DNA of 64,000 bases from Saprospiraceae bacterium (GTDB lineage Bacteria > Bacteroidota > Bacteroidia > Chitinophagales > Saprospiraceae): the NCBI GenBank assembly GCA_016720635.1, contig JADKKF010000024.1, positions 310,001 to 374,000 on the forward strand, given 5' to 3'. A program made the position numbers and the translations under genes. Of this stretch, positions 32,925 through 43,900 are shown in pieces; position 1 is the stretch's first letter, and each line of letters starts with the position of its first letter. The notes under the pieces are model-generated. The model saw nothing but the letters and a program-made list of their open reading frames with translations. It had not been told where the DNA came from and ran no database searches.

Positions 32925-34643
32925 ATGAATCAACTAAAATTAACTTGTTTATTTCTATGTCTTATCTTATTTAATACGACAAAAAATTTCGGTCAGCAAA
33001 ATACCACAGTCTATTTCAATGGCGATATAATCACCATGGAAGGTAAGAATCCCATTTATGCCGATGCAGTGGTAGCGAAAAGTGGTAAAATCATTTACGT
33101 AGGCAAGAAATCCGTAGCCATGAAAAAAGCTGGGGCAAAACATAAGATGGTTAATCTACAGGGAAAAACTTTGTTACCTGCATTTTTAGATGCTCATAGT
33201 CATTTTATTAATGTTGGCTTTACTGCTTCAGTTGCCAATTTATTGCCGCCGCCTGATGGACCCGGTGCCGATTACAATTCTATCATTAATGCTCTTAACC
33301 TGTATAAAAACTCTTCAGATGGAAAAACGATGTTTAAAAAATTCAGTTGGATAATTGGAAATGGATATGACGATTCCCAGTTGAAAGAAGGAGATCATCC
33401 AAAAGCAGCAGATTTGGATAAAGTGAGCACTTCGGAGCCTGTAATCATAATTCATCAATCGGGTCATTTGGGTGTAATAAATTCCTATGCGATGAAAATG
33501 TTGAATATAAATAAAGATACAAAGGATCCTGAAGGTGGAAAATACCGTAGAAATCCAGATGGAACTCCCAATGGTGTGCTAGAAGAAGCCGCTTGCTTTG
33601 GCATATTATTTCCTATCCTTGGAAAGGGTGATGCAGAAGTTAACAATATGTTTGTCGATAAAGCATTGGTCGAATATGCAAAAAACGGGTATTTGACAGC
33701 TCAGGAAGGACGTGCTACCATACAACAGATGTCTCAATTGGCCGATGCTTCCAAAAAAAATAAATTCTTTATAGATGTAGTGTCTTATCCAGATATCGCT
33801 TTGGGCGTGGCTGAGACTATGAAAAGTCCTTATTACAATGCCATGCATCAATACAAAAACAGATACAGAATTGGTGGAGTGAAATTAACACTAGACGGTT
33901 CACCTCAGGGTAAAACGGCTTGGCTTTCACACCCATATCATATACCTCCCCAAGGAGAAAACGAAGACTATACTGGACACGGGGTTATGACAGATCAACA
34001 AGCCAACGATTATGTGGCACTTGCGTTCAAGAACAAATGGCAATTGCTTTGTCATACGAACGGAGATGCAGCCATTGACCAATATATAAGAGCTATAGAT
34101 TTGGCGCAAAAAAGTTATAACTACCCAGATCATCGTACCGTATTAATCCACGGACAAACGCTCAGAAAAGATCAAATCCCAGACTTAGTTCGCCAGCAAT
34201 TGATTCCATCACTGTTTCCTATGCACACATTTTATTGGGGTGATTGGCATTTAAATTCGGTACTTGGCGATCCAAGAGCAAGTTATATTTCACCGATGAG
34301 AGATGTGTTAGATGCAGGATTAATACCAACCTCACACCATGATGCACCAGTTACTTTTCCAAATTCTATGCGGGTTTTGGATGCGACAGTAAATAGAATT
34401 ACTCGCTCAGGAAAAATCCTTGGGCCAGACCAACGAGTATCTGTTTATGAAGGATTAAAAACCTTAACTGAATGGGCTGCCTATCAATATTTCGAAGAAA
34501 AATCCAAAGGGACTTTAACTCCCGGCAAGCTGGCAGACTTTGTTATTTTGGATAAAAATCCATTAAAAATTAACTCCCTAGAAATTAATAAAATAAAAAT
34601 TGTTGAATCTATTAAAGAAGGGAAAACTGTTTGGAAAAGATAA
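32925..34643 (+). CDS. Exported YtcJ-like amidohydrolase
   Basis: A 572-residue metal-dependent hydrolase with an N-terminal signal sequence (FLCLILFNTTKNFGQQN). The amidohydrolase-3 fold has its metal site in FLDAHSHF and further ligands in CHTNGDAAID, VLIHGQTLRK and PTSHHDAPVTF. The C-terminal SVYEGLKTLTEWAAYQYFEE with KGTLTPGKLADFVILD is the standard end of the family. It hydrolyses an amide or related bond in the periplasm; the substrate is unknown. It ends before a strong terminator, which closes its unit and separates it from the glucan locus. Confidence 0.88.
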   Translation: MNQLKLTCLFLCLILFNTTKNFGQQNTTVYFNGDIITMEGKNPIYADAVVAKSGKIIYVGKKSVAMKKAGAKHKMVNLQGKTLLPAFLDAHSHFINVGFTASVANLLPPPDGPGADYNSIINALNLYKNSSDGKTMFKKFSWIIGNGYDDSQLKEGDHPKAADLDKVSTSEPVIIIHQSGHLGVINSYAMKMLNINKDTKDPEGGKYRRNPDGTPNGVLEEAACFGILFPILGKGDAEVNNMFVDKALVEYAKNGYLTAQEGRATIQQMSQLADASKKNKFFIDVVSYPDIALGVAETMKSPYYNAMHQYKNRYRIGGVKLTLDGSPQGKTAWLSHPYHIPPQGENEDYTGHGVMTDQQANDYVALAFKNKWQLLCHTNGDAAIDQYIRAIDLAQKSYNYPDHRTVLIHGQTLRKDQIPDLVRQQLIPSLFPMHTFYWGDWHLNSVLGDPRASYISPMRDVLDAGLIPTSHHDAPVTFPNSMRVLDATVNRITRSGKILGPDQRVSVYEGLKTLTEWAAYQYFEEKSKGTLTPGKLADFVILDKNPLKINSLEINKIKIVESIKEGKTVWKR

Positions 34644-34689
34644 TAACTCTTCTGATATATTGAGGCTTAATATATCGAGATCAGAAATG

Positions 34690-34727
34690 ACCTCCTCAAA
34701 ATTCACTTTTGGGGAGGTTTCTTTTTT
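34690..34727 (+). terminator. Intrinsic terminator after the amidohydrolase
   Basis: A 12-bp stem, ACCTCCTCAAAA with TTTTGGGGAGGT (one G-T pair), and a 5-nt loop are followed by TTC and six T. It lies 47 bp after the stop. Confidence 0.85.
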
Positions 34728-35109
34728 CAAAAAAACCTGCAAGTGTTTTATAACGAAAATTTCAAGCATTCAGGTAAGTTCATTCTTACAATTCACTTTT
34801 CCAATTTTTAAAAAAATTATTAAACTTTTTGAGACACGAAATGAGCTGTAATCAGATTTTTGGAAAATAACTGAACACATTTTTATGCCCAATGAAATAT
34901 TGAAACTGGATAAAATAATGGCTTTGAATTTTCAATATTCACCATTTTTTAGACAAAAACCTGATAATTAAGCCGGGAATTAATCAAATCACTCCTTATA
35001 AAAGAAATTTCTTATTGTATATATATTGTATATATGGCTAAATTTCAAGATTTGTGCAGATTTAATTAAAATTGTAGCACATTGAACTAACCACCTTTAA
35101 TGTATATGT
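34728..35109. other. Regulatory region of the beta-glucan locus
   Basis: About 380 bp with no gene. It holds the ATTGTATATAT tandem repeat and must contain the promoter of the first glucan gene. Confidence 0.5.
35014..35035 (+). promoter_or_regulatory. Two perfect 11-bp tandem repeats upstream of the glucan locus
   Basis: ATTGTATATAT occurs at 35014-35024 and again at 35025-35035, in perfect tandem, with GGC following. One helical turn separates the copies. It lies 75 bp upstream of the first glucan gene and could bind an activator, for example the LuxR-type regulator at 51222. Confidence 0.3.
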
Positions 35110-38100
35110 ATGTATAAATTCTCCATTAAATTCATTTTGTGCCTATTTTATTTTGGCATCACCAATTCGGTTTCTGGCCAAAAATCCAATGTTGTTATTA
35201 CAAAAAAAATAGATGGATTTCGACTTAATGTCGATGGAAAACCCATGATTATCAATGGCATGAATTGGGATTATTTCCCGATAGGTACCAATTATAATTA
35301 TAGCCTTTGGACTCAACCAGACAGGACTGTAAAAGCTGCTCTAGATAGAGAAATGACCTTGTTAAAAAATATGGGCATTAATGCCATCAGGGTCTATGCG
35401 GGAATGCCCGCTAGATGGATTGAATATGTATATAAAAACTATGGTATATATACAATGCTAAATCATTCCTTCGGGCGGTATGGATTAAATGTGAATGGAA
35501 CTTGGAGGGCAAATACCGATTATGCGAATAGGGAGGTTGCCCAAATATTGCTCCAAGAAACAAAAGCCTTGGTTCAAGAATACAAGGATACCCCTGGGCT
35601 ATTGCTTTATTTGTTAGGGAATGAAAACAATTACGGTCTCTTTTGGGAAGGTGCAGAGACAGAAGACATCCCTTTCGAGGATAGAAAATCTGTGAAGAAA
35701 GCCATACCCATGTACCAACTGATGAATGAAGCAGTAAATGAAATAAAATCTATTGACACGGATCACCCGATCGCTATATGCAACGGAGATTTGTTATTTT
35801 TAGATTTAATTGTACAGCATTGTCCTGATATTGATATTCTTGGGACGAATATGTACCGAGGAATTTCATTTACAGACGCTTTTACCAAGGTAAAAAGTAC
35901 CTTAGATAAGCCAATATTATTTACAGAATTCGGCTCAGATGCCTTTAATGCATCGTCTAATGAAGAAGATCAAATAGCCCAAGCTGAATATTTTAAGAAC
36001 AATTGGAAGGAAATTTATGAAAATTCAGCGGGTATGGGGAAATCTCAAAATTGTCTTGGAGGTTTTACTTTTCAGTTCAGCGATGGTTGGTGGAAGTACA
36101 ACCAAACTTCCAATTTGGATGTACACGACAACAATGCATCATGGGCGAATGGAGGTTATGCTTTTGACTATGTAAAAGGCGATAACAATATGAACGAAGA
36201 GTGGTTCGGTATTTGTGCCAAAGGAGCGGTAAACTCACAAGGATTATATGATTTATACCCTAGGACTTCCTATTATGTATTGAAAGATGTTCATGGCTTT
36301 AATCCCTACGCTGAAAATACAAATCTCAATGTCCTTCAAGGTCATTTCTCCAAAATTAACCTAGCTGAGGCTGAACTCAAAGCCAGAGCAGATAAAGCTG
36401 AACTTGGCAACAAACAACACAAAAAAATCAACCTAAGCCGCATTGGAATTGACCTTAGCACTTATAATACTGGAGGGGACCTGGTGACGACTCCAAAAAG
36501 CCCTGACTCTAATAATCCAGTTTACCCAAACAAAAAAGGGTTTGACCACATGGAGTCTTTCTTTGTAGGAGTTGAAGCCAACCCTTCGCCTAATATGAGG
36601 GCGAAGGTAGAAGCCAACATTCTTGGAAACGTAGCATTAAATCCCATCGATCAAATCTTTTATGAAAATAGAGGCCGTCCAATAATAATACAAACTCCAA
36701 CAGGGCGTGGTACCATAAACAGCAATAATAGAGTTCAGATCTATAATGCTTCTTACGATTGGAACCACAAATTTTTCAATCTCAAAGGCTTTTATAGAAC
36801 AGGGCATTACCATTGGGGATATGAGGGCGATTTTTTTGGCCTATATCCTGAAGCAAATTATGGCCCCAATATAGATATCTACAATGCAGCCGCACCTTTT
36901 GGCTTTGAAATGGAGGCTAAGCGAAAAATCGAAGGTCTTAAAGTAGCCTTTGGTCCTCAACTTTGGTGGGGTGCTAATCCCGCCATTTTGGTTAAATACA
37001 GCAAACAAATTTCTGGTAATACCTTGACTGCTGTATTGCACGAAGACCTCGAACAATTGACGAATACACAAAGCTCTTTTGCGGTTCCCCAACCCAAAAC
37101 TAGGCGTGCTACACTTCATTTGTCGAGACAAATTGGCAATCTAAAATTAGATCTTGGCGGAATCTGGGCTGGCCAGCCTTTGCAAGGAAGATCATTCCAG
37201 CTGATACGAGGTGATGAAAACAATTATAAGGTTTATGAAGATCAAATCAAATCGACCGACAATTGGGGTGGTAAAATAAAGCTAACATTAACGGCCAATA
37301 AAATCAATTGGTATGCCCAATCATCAGTGATGGGATTGGTAGCAGGAGGCAGTCAAGATCCAACCCAAACATTTACAGGCTGGAGACTCAAAGACAGTGG
37401 TAGTGGGAATCAATACAATTTCCTAACTGGATTGACATATTCCGTTGGCAAATTGCAAATAGCGCCTAATTTTCTTTGGCAAAAACCCATTGAAGGCCCA
37501 ATTCCTAGTGGCTTAGGTGGTGCTTCCAGACCGCGCAATATCTTGTCAGACCCTTTTGTAGTCAGGGCTAATAGAGAATCGGTCGCTGGAGAAATTTTAT
37601 TTACCTATGATCCAACTCCTGCGACGTGGATGTATGAATGGAACAATGACGAAGTCGAGGATGCTAAATTCGCTTTGAGTGCAGGATTTGTTTACAAACA
37701 CTTGCCCACTACCATGGATGCAGCAATTGGAATTTTTCCAGACGGAAGAACAACCTTTGCTTTCGATGGTGCACCACCAGCTATGGATTTATGGGAAATA
37801 AATTCTAAAATCGTCAGCAAATTCACAAGTGATAATGGATTGATTATCAATCTCTATGCAGGCAATGCTCAAGCTAATGGCAGTGATTCTAGGACTATAA
37901 ATCGTCTAGGAGCAGAATTTCGAACCATTTTGAATAAATTTAAAATTCAAAGCTTTATAAAGTTCAACGATTGGGGGCCATATGACTACCATAGAGACTT
38001 CAACCTGACATTCCCTATCCAATTGATGGCTGACCTTTCTTACTCCCTAGAACGCCCCTCTTGGTTTTTGTTGCCAGGTACAAGAATTGGAATGAGAGGA

Positions 38101-38256
38101 ACTTATAGAACTTTAGATAAATATTCGCCAAGATACGCTCCTACTTATATATTGGATGTGAATGGCGATCTTGTTCCAGATCCCAATGCCATCGGATTTA
38201 AGAATGGAAATGAATGGGAAATTAGGACTTATATCAGCATTAATATAAACAATTGA
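35110..38256 (+). CDS. Clan GH-A glycosidase fused to an outer-membrane beta-barrel
   Basis: A 1048-residue protein with signal peptide (LCLFYFGITNSVSGQ). Residues about 30-415 form a GH2/GH5-like TIM barrel: GMNWDYFPIGTNYNYSLW, INAIRVYAGM, putative acid/base Glu172 in LLGNENNYG and putative nucleophile Glu273 in ILFTEFGSDAF. Residues about 450-1048 show no catalytic motif but consist of long alternating polar/hydrophobic beta strands with aromatic belts and short turns (FFNLKGFYRTGHYHWGYEGD, NQYNFLTGLTYSVGKLQIAPNF, RTINRLGAEFRTILNKFKIQSF), as in an outer-membrane porin of about 16 to 18 strands. The gene opens the glucan operon, and the next gene overlaps its end on the upstream TTG reading. 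Substrate is probably a beta-glucan. The fusion is unusual. Confidence 0.7.
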   Translation: MYKFSIKFILCLFYFGITNSVSGQKSNVVITKKIDGFRLNVDGKPMIINGMNWDYFPIGTNYNYSLWTQPDRTVKAALDREMTLLKNMGINAIRVYAGMPARWIEYVYKNYGIYTMLNHSFGRYGLNVNGTWRANTDYANREVAQILLQETKALVQEYKDTPGLLLYLLGNENNYGLFWEGAETEDIPFEDRKSVKKAIPMYQLMNEAVNEIKSIDTDHPIAICNGDLLFLDLIVQHCPDIDILGTNMYRGISFTDAFTKVKSTLDKPILFTEFGSDAFNASSNEEDQIAQAEYFKNNWKEIYENSAGMGKSQNCLGGFTFQFSDGWWKYNQTSNLDVHDNNASWANGGYAFDYVKGDNNMNEEWFGICAKGAVNSQGLYDLYPRTSYYVLKDVHGFNPYAENTNLNVLQGHFSKINLAEAELKARADKAELGNKQHKKINLSRIGIDLSTYNTGGDLVTTPKSPDSNNPVYPNKKGFDHMESFFVGVEANPSPNMRAKVEANILGNVALNPIDQIFYENRGRPIIIQTPTGRGTINSNNRVQIYNASYDWNHKFFNLKGFYRTGHYHWGYEGDFFGLYPEANYGPNIDIYNAAAPFGFEMEAKRKIEGLKVAFGPQLWWGANPAILVKYSKQISGNTLTAVLHEDLEQLTNTQSSFAVPQPKTRRATLHLSRQIGNLKLDLGGIWAGQPLQGRSFQLIRGDENNYKVYEDQIKSTDNWGGKIKLTLTANKINWYAQSSVMGLVAGGSQDPTQTFTGWRLKDSGSGNQYNFLTGLTYSVGKLQIAPNFLWQKPIEGPIPSGLGGASRPRNILSDPFVVRANRESVAGEILFTYDPTPATWMYEWNNDEVEDAKFALSAGFVYKHLPTTMDAAIGIFPDGRTTFAFDGAPPAMDLWEINSKIVSKFTSDNGLIINLYAGNAQANGSDSRTINRLGAEFRTILNKFKIQSFIKFNDWGPYDYHRDFNLTFPIQLMADLSYSLERPSWFLLPGTRIGMRGTYRTLDKYSPRYAPTYILDVNGDLVPDPNAIGFKNGNEWEIRTYISININN

Positions 38257-38273
38257 TTTTAAAATCATTAGCT

Positions 38274-40148
38274 ATGAAAAAATATATTATGATTCAGCGA
38301 TTATTGATTTCTTTTCTGGCAATTTTTAGTTTGTTTTGGAGTTGCAAAAGGGATGTAGATTCTTTGGGCAGCCCAAAATTATCACACGATCCAGAAGTTT
38401 TCATCGATGGATTCAGCAGTGGATTGAATTATGCCGCCTTTTCGAATTCAGTCGTCACCGCATTTACTGTGGACAAAACAAATACTTATAACAATTCTAC
38501 AGCTTCGATGAAAATTGACGTACCAGACCTCAATGATCCAAGAGGTGCCTACGCTGGAGGAACCTATTTTACATCGGTGGGTCGAGATTTGTCATCGTAC
38601 AATGTCCTAAGTTTTTGGGCAAAGGCTTCCAAAGCAGCCGAAATTGATGTGGTAGGTTTTGGAAATGATCTAGGATTAAACAAATATATTACAATCCTAA
38701 ATGCGGTAAAAGTCAACACCAATTGGCAAAAATACTATATCCCCATTCCTGACGCATCCTTACTCAAGGACGAGCGAGGCATGTTTTTTTACTCTGAAGG
38801 CCCTGAAAACGATAGAGGATATACTTTATGGTTTGACGAAGTAAAGTTTGAAAACCTAGGTACTTTAGGGCATTTGACTTCAGGTATTATGGAAAGCAAA
38901 GATGTTACAGTTTCTGCTGAAATTGGTGAAAAAATATCAATGAGTGGATTCCAAAGCATCATCAATCTACCAAATGGTTTAAATCAAGTGGTTTCAACTT
39001 CTGCTGGTTTTTATAAATTCAAAAGCTCAGATGAGAATGTTGCTACCGTTGATGAAAAAGGTACCATTACCGTTAAAAGTCAAGGAACAGCCTTAATTAC
39101 TGCGCAATCCAATGGTACTACATCCTTGGGATCCTTATTGGTAAAGGCCATTTCGGCACTACCACAACCTTCTTCTCCCGCACCCATTCCCGATAAACAA
39201 AGCAGCAACGTTCTGTCACTTTTTTCAAATAAATACACCAATGTCCCAGTCGATACCTGGAATACACATTGGCAGTTTTCAACCGCCGAAGAGTCCTTTA
39301 TTAAAATACAAAATGATGATGTTATAAAATATAAAAACTTAAATTTTGTAGGCATAGAGCTTGTATCTCAAACTCTGAATGTCTCAACAATGACTCATTT
39401 TCACATAGATATATGGACACCAGACAATACCGATTTACCAAAAAGTTTCAAAATCCTTTTGGTCGATTTTGGACCTAATAATGCCTATGGAGGCAATGAT
39501 GATTCTTCACATGAACTTTCATTTACAAAACCCAAATTGGCTACCGGTCAGTGGATAAGTTTTGATATTCCACTGAGCAATTTTTCAGGTTTGACAAGAA
39601 AAAATAATCTTGCCCAGCTCGTACTCTCAGGAGACCTTCCCAATGTCTATATAGATAACGTTTATTTTTATAAAGCAGACACACAGGTACCTGATTCACC
39701 CACTGCAGCTCCTTCTGTACCGACATATCCTGCAGCTGATGTGATTTCAATTTATAGCGATTCATACACCAATGTAGCCAATTCTAATCTAAACCCAAAC
39801 TGGGGTCAATCGACAAGAGTAAGCGAATTAAATTTTAATAACAATCGTGTATTGAAATTTGCTGGATTGAACTACCAAGGTATCCAAATTGGCTCCAACC
39901 AAAATGTCTCGAATTTGGGCTTCCTTCATTTGGATTTTTGGTCATCAAATGCTTCCAATCTGAATGTATATATTATATCCCCAGGTCCAGTAGAGAAGCC
40001 AGTTTCACTTACCGTCCCTACTACTGGATGGTCGAGCATAGATATACCACTGAGTTCTTTTGCCCCTGTCGATCTTTCAAAAGTTATGCAATTCAAATTC
40101 GAAGGAAATGGAGATATCTATATTGACAATATTTATTTTAGAAGATAA
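38274..40148 (+). CDS. Multi-module glycan-binding lipoprotein (SGBP-like)
   Basis: A 624-residue lipoprotein starting at the ATG at 38274 (an upstream TTG is less likely). The SPII box is LFWSC-K. Module order: a jelly-roll binding domain (residues 35-195, FDEVKFENLG end), a BIG2-like Ig domain (about 205-295, FKSSDENVATVDEKGTITV), and two copies of a beta-sandwich module (about 310-470 and 480-624). Each copy begins with 'V.S.YS..YTNV' and ends with 'VYIDN.YF'. The same module occurs five times in the T9SS protein at 48190. No catalytic residues. It is probably an outer-surface glucan-binding protein. It stands between the fused glycosidase and the GH16 gene. Confidence 0.75.
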   Translation: MKKYIMIQRLLISFLAIFSLFWSCKRDVDSLGSPKLSHDPEVFIDGFSSGLNYAAFSNSVVTAFTVDKTNTYNNSTASMKIDVPDLNDPRGAYAGGTYFTSVGRDLSSYNVLSFWAKASKAAEIDVVGFGNDLGLNKYITILNAVKVNTNWQKYYIPIPDASLLKDERGMFFYSEGPENDRGYTLWFDEVKFENLGTLGHLTSGIMESKDVTVSAEIGEKISMSGFQSIINLPNGLNQVVSTSAGFYKFKSSDENVATVDEKGTITVKSQGTALITAQSNGTTSLGSLLVKAISALPQPSSPAPIPDKQSSNVLSLFSNKYTNVPVDTWNTHWQFSTAEESFIKIQNDDVIKYKNLNFVGIELVSQTLNVSTMTHFHIDIWTPDNTDLPKSFKILLVDFGPNNAYGGNDDSSHELSFTKPKLATGQWISFDIPLSNFSGLTRKNNLAQLVLSGDLPNVYIDNVYFYKADTQVPDSPTAAPSVPTYPAADVISIYSDSYTNVANSNLNPNWGQSTRVSELNFNNNRVLKFAGLNYQGIQIGSNQNVSNLGFLHLDFWSSNASNLNVYIISPGPVEKPVSLTVPTTGWSSIDIPLSSFAPVDLSKVMQFKFEGNGDIYIDNIYFRR

Positions 40149-40160
40149 AAAACAATAATT

Positions 40161-40976
40161 ATGACTAATAAGACAAAATTTATATTGTTTGGGTTATTTG
40201 CATTTTTCTTAGCATCCTGCAAAACTGATAATATCCAAGAATTGGATCAAAAGCAATGGAACTTGGTGTGGAGCGATGAATTTACAGCGAATCAGACCAA
40301 TGGCATTGATACTACAAAATGGACGCATGATATCGGAAGGGGAAATAATGGATGGGGCAATCAAGAATTGGAATACTATACGGACAAAACAGAAAATATC
40401 TCGCTTGATGGCAAAGGCAATCTAACGATTACAGCGAGAAAGGAAAATTTTGCTGGGGCTAGCTTTACTTCTTCGAGAATTAAAACTCAAGGTAAATTTA
40501 GCACCAAATATGGAAAAATAGAAGCTAGGATAAAATGCCCCTACGGACCAGGAGTTTGGCCTGCTTTTTGGATGCTAGGAACCAATGTGGATCAAGTTGG
40601 TTGGCCCACCTGCGGTGAAATAGATATCATGGAACTTAAAGGTCAAGAACCCAATGTCATATACGGCAGCCTGCACGGACCTGGCTATAGTGCAGGAAAT
40701 TCCATAACTCAAAGATACGCTCTAATCAACAATAGATTTGATACTGACTTTCATACTTTTTCCATCGAATGGAACCAAGAAAAAGTAGATTATTTTGTCG
40801 ATAATTACTTATACCAAAGAATCGAAAGAAGCCAGGCGAAAGGCAATTGGGTGTTTGATCAAGAGTTTTACTTGATTTTGAATGTTGCCATCGGGGGTAC
40901 ATACGTGGGATATGTAAACATAGACACACCGTTTCCACAAACCATGTATATAGACTATGTAAGGGTATATCAATAG
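40161..40976 (+). CDS. GH16 laminarinase lipoprotein
   Basis: A 271-residue lipoprotein with the SPII box LASC-K. The single GH16 beta-jelly-roll shows the catalytic motif with nucleophile Glu153, Asp155 and acid/base Glu158 (GEIDIMEL), and NNGWGNQELEYYT, AFWMLG and YIDYVRVYQ, which are laminarinase signatures. It retains a double glycine-tryptophan substrate-binding region. It is an endo-beta-1,3-glucanase that cleaves laminarin-type glucan at the cell surface or in the periplasm. It is the strongest evidence for the substrate of the locus. It starts 12 bp after the lipoprotein and ends 10 bp before the phosphorylase gene. Confidence 0.92.
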   Translation: MTNKTKFILFGLFAFFLASCKTDNIQELDQKQWNLVWSDEFTANQTNGIDTTKWTHDIGRGNNGWGNQELEYYTDKTENISLDGKGNLTITARKENFAGASFTSSRIKTQGKFSTKYGKIEARIKCPYGPGVWPAFWMLGTNVDQVGWPTCGEIDIMELKGQEPNVIYGSLHGPGYSAGNSITQRYALINNRFDTDFHTFSIEWNQEKVDYFVDNYLYQRIERSQAKGNWVFDQEFYLILNVAIGGTYVGYVNIDTPFPQTMYIDYVRVYQ

Positions 40977-40986
40977 ATAAAAAGGT

Positions 40987-43900
40987 ATGTCGAATTCATT
41001 AATTAAAGATAAAATATCAACATCAAAGGCTTCAAAAAAAGTGGAACTTTCCTTTGTAAACATTGAAGGTCTCGAGTATTTAAAAATGGCCAATTACGAC
41101 CTCATGGATCCATTTTTCATGACCATCGTGAGCAACTCAGACCACTGGCTTTATATTTCTAGCGCTGGAGGGATGACTGCGGGAAGGAGGAATTCCGACC
41201 ATGCTTTATTCCCTTATTACACAGAAGACAAGTTGAACGATATGCGTCACACGACAGGGCCAAAAGCCTTAATTTCAGGGCTTATCGGTGGCGTTGATTT
41301 TTTTGAAGCCTTTCTGCGATGAAGTACCATCTCGATATTCAATATCCCGAAATCTGTACAAGAGTACATTTCATAATGCCATAATATTTGAAGAATTCAA
41401 TGAGGAACTGCAGCTTCGATACCAATTGCATTGGAACTTAAGTCAAAAATATGGATTTGTAAAAAAATCAATTTTGGTTAATGAAGGCACAAAGACAGTC
41501 CAAATAAACTTGTTAGATGGCTTCAAAAACATACTCCCAGCTGGAGTGGATAGCCCACTTCAAAATGCTTTCAGCAATCTCGTAGATGCGTACAAAATAT
41601 GTGAATTGGATCGCAGAACCGGCTTGGCGCTTTATCGTCTTGGATCGTTGATCGCGGACAATGCTGAACCCGCCGAAGCGCTTTTGGCCAATACAGTTTG
41701 GTCATCTGGATTCGATGTATCTAGGATCTCTTTGAACTATGCTTCGGAACAATATTTTCATGCAAATGCCAACCTTTTAGAGGAGAATGAAACCTATGGC
41801 AAGAGAGGAAATTATGCGTTAAATGCCAACTTTATTTTAAATTCCTTAGAATCTAAGTCCTGGTATATGGTCGCAGACGTAAGCCAAGATATTGTTCAAA
41901 TTACCAAATTAAAAAATGAATTAATAAGCAATATCAATATTATTAGTGATTTACGAGCAGACATCTCCAAAGGAGGTGAAGACCTAAAATCTTTAATCTC
42001 TTCCGCTGATGGGATCCTTTGCACGTCTAATAAAATGGAAAATGCGAGACATATTTCCAATGTTTTGTTCAATATTATGAGAGGCGGTGTCTTTGCTGAT
42101 AATTATACCATAGATACTCTCGATTTCTTCCATTATTGTTGCAAATCCAGCCATTCTGATAAGGATAAATATTTCAAATTTGTTTCAAATTTCTCCCAAA
42201 AAACCAACCGAAATAGCATTTGCTCAAAAGCAATTGAAACCAAGGACCCAGATTTGATACGTTTGGCTTTTCAATATTTGCCACTAAGATTTAGTCGCAG
42301 ACATGGCGATCCCAGCCGTCCTTGGAATAAATTCAACATCAACTTAATCGATCAAAAAACGGGTAAACCAGCATTTGAATATGAAGGGAACTGGCGTGAT
42401 GTTTTTCAGAATTGGGAAGCCTTGTCTTGTTCTTTTCCTGGCTATCTTACAGGGATGATATCAAAATTCGTGAATAGCTCTACTTTTGACGGTTACAATC
42501 CCTACCGAATCGACAAATATGGCGTGGATTGGGAAGTGATAGAACCCGATAATCCCTGGGCTTATGTAGGATATTGGGGCGACCACCAAATTATTTATTT
42601 GCTTTATTTACTTGAAAAATTGCATAAAATAAAACCACTTGAGTGCTGTGATTTATTAGGACAAAAATGGTTCGTTTATTCGGATATTCCTTACCAAATC
42701 AAAAAATATGAGGATATCCTGTCCAACCCTAAGGACACAATCATCTTCTCATATCAAAACGATAAAGCCTTAAAAAGCGAAATAAATCGCAACGGTGCGA
42801 ATAGTGTCTTATTGAAAATGCTGGAGGACAAATCCATTACGTCAATCTTCTCGAAAAACTAATGGCCTCTCTCCTACCCAAACTATGCAATTTTGTGATG
42901 GATGGCGGCATTTGGATGAATACGCAAAGACCCGAATGGAATGATGCGAACAATGCCCTGGTAGGCAATGGTTTATCGATGGTTACTGCGTTTCATATTC
43001 ACCGGTTTTTGTTATTTTTTGAAGGTTTATTAATACAAACAAAATCCGAAGCTTTCGAAGTCTCAGCAGAATTCTTTGAATTTTTCGAAAAAGTGTCAGC
43101 CATATATCTACAGTATCGTGAATTATTGGGTAAAACGCCTGATAACACAAAAAACAGGCTTTTCCTAGATGCCCTTGGCCTTGCTGCCTCTGATTTCCGA
43201 TGGAAGATTTATGAGCATGGCTTTTCAAGCGAAAAGAAGCATTTAAATAGAAATAATATATTGACATTTATAAATAATGCAAAAGTATATTTAAATGAAA
43301 CCATAAAAAACAACAAAAGAAAAGACAATTTATACCATTCATACAATCTGCTGACTTTAGGCAAGAACGATTATCAAATCAGTCATTTGGACGAAATGCT
43401 AGAAGGGCAAGTTGCAGCTTTGGCATCCAAAGCGCTTAATGATTCTCAAGTCCAAGACACACTGACCGCCTTAAAATCTTCAAAACTATGGAGAGAAGAC
43501 CAAGGCAGTTATTTATTGTATCCCAACAAAAAATTAGCCAGTTTTTGGGATAAAAACAATATCGCTAAAGAAGATGCTGAAAATTCAAAACTGGCGCAAA
43601 GACTGCTCGCCATTGGAAACAGGAGCATCATCCTAAAAGATGACGACGGCAACTATCACTTCGCTGCATATATAAAGAATAACAGAGTTTTAAGAGAAAC
43701 CATTTCAAATATCGACGATGAAATATTTCAGGGTTTAGACACTAATCGAGAAAAGGCTTATTTAGAAAATATTTATGAAAAAATCTTCAATCACAAGGCA
43801 TTTACGGGGCGTTCAGGCACCTTCTTTTCCTATGAGGGATTGGGATCTATATACTGGCATATGGTTTCAAAACTTGCCCTTTCCACGCAGGAGAACTTGA

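Noticed and set aside
41298..41304. Programmed ribosomal frameshift in the phosphorylase
   Set aside because: The shift needed is +1, without a known +1 shift-prone stop context, and a second, opposite shift is needed 1.5 kb later. Sequencing error or decay is simpler.
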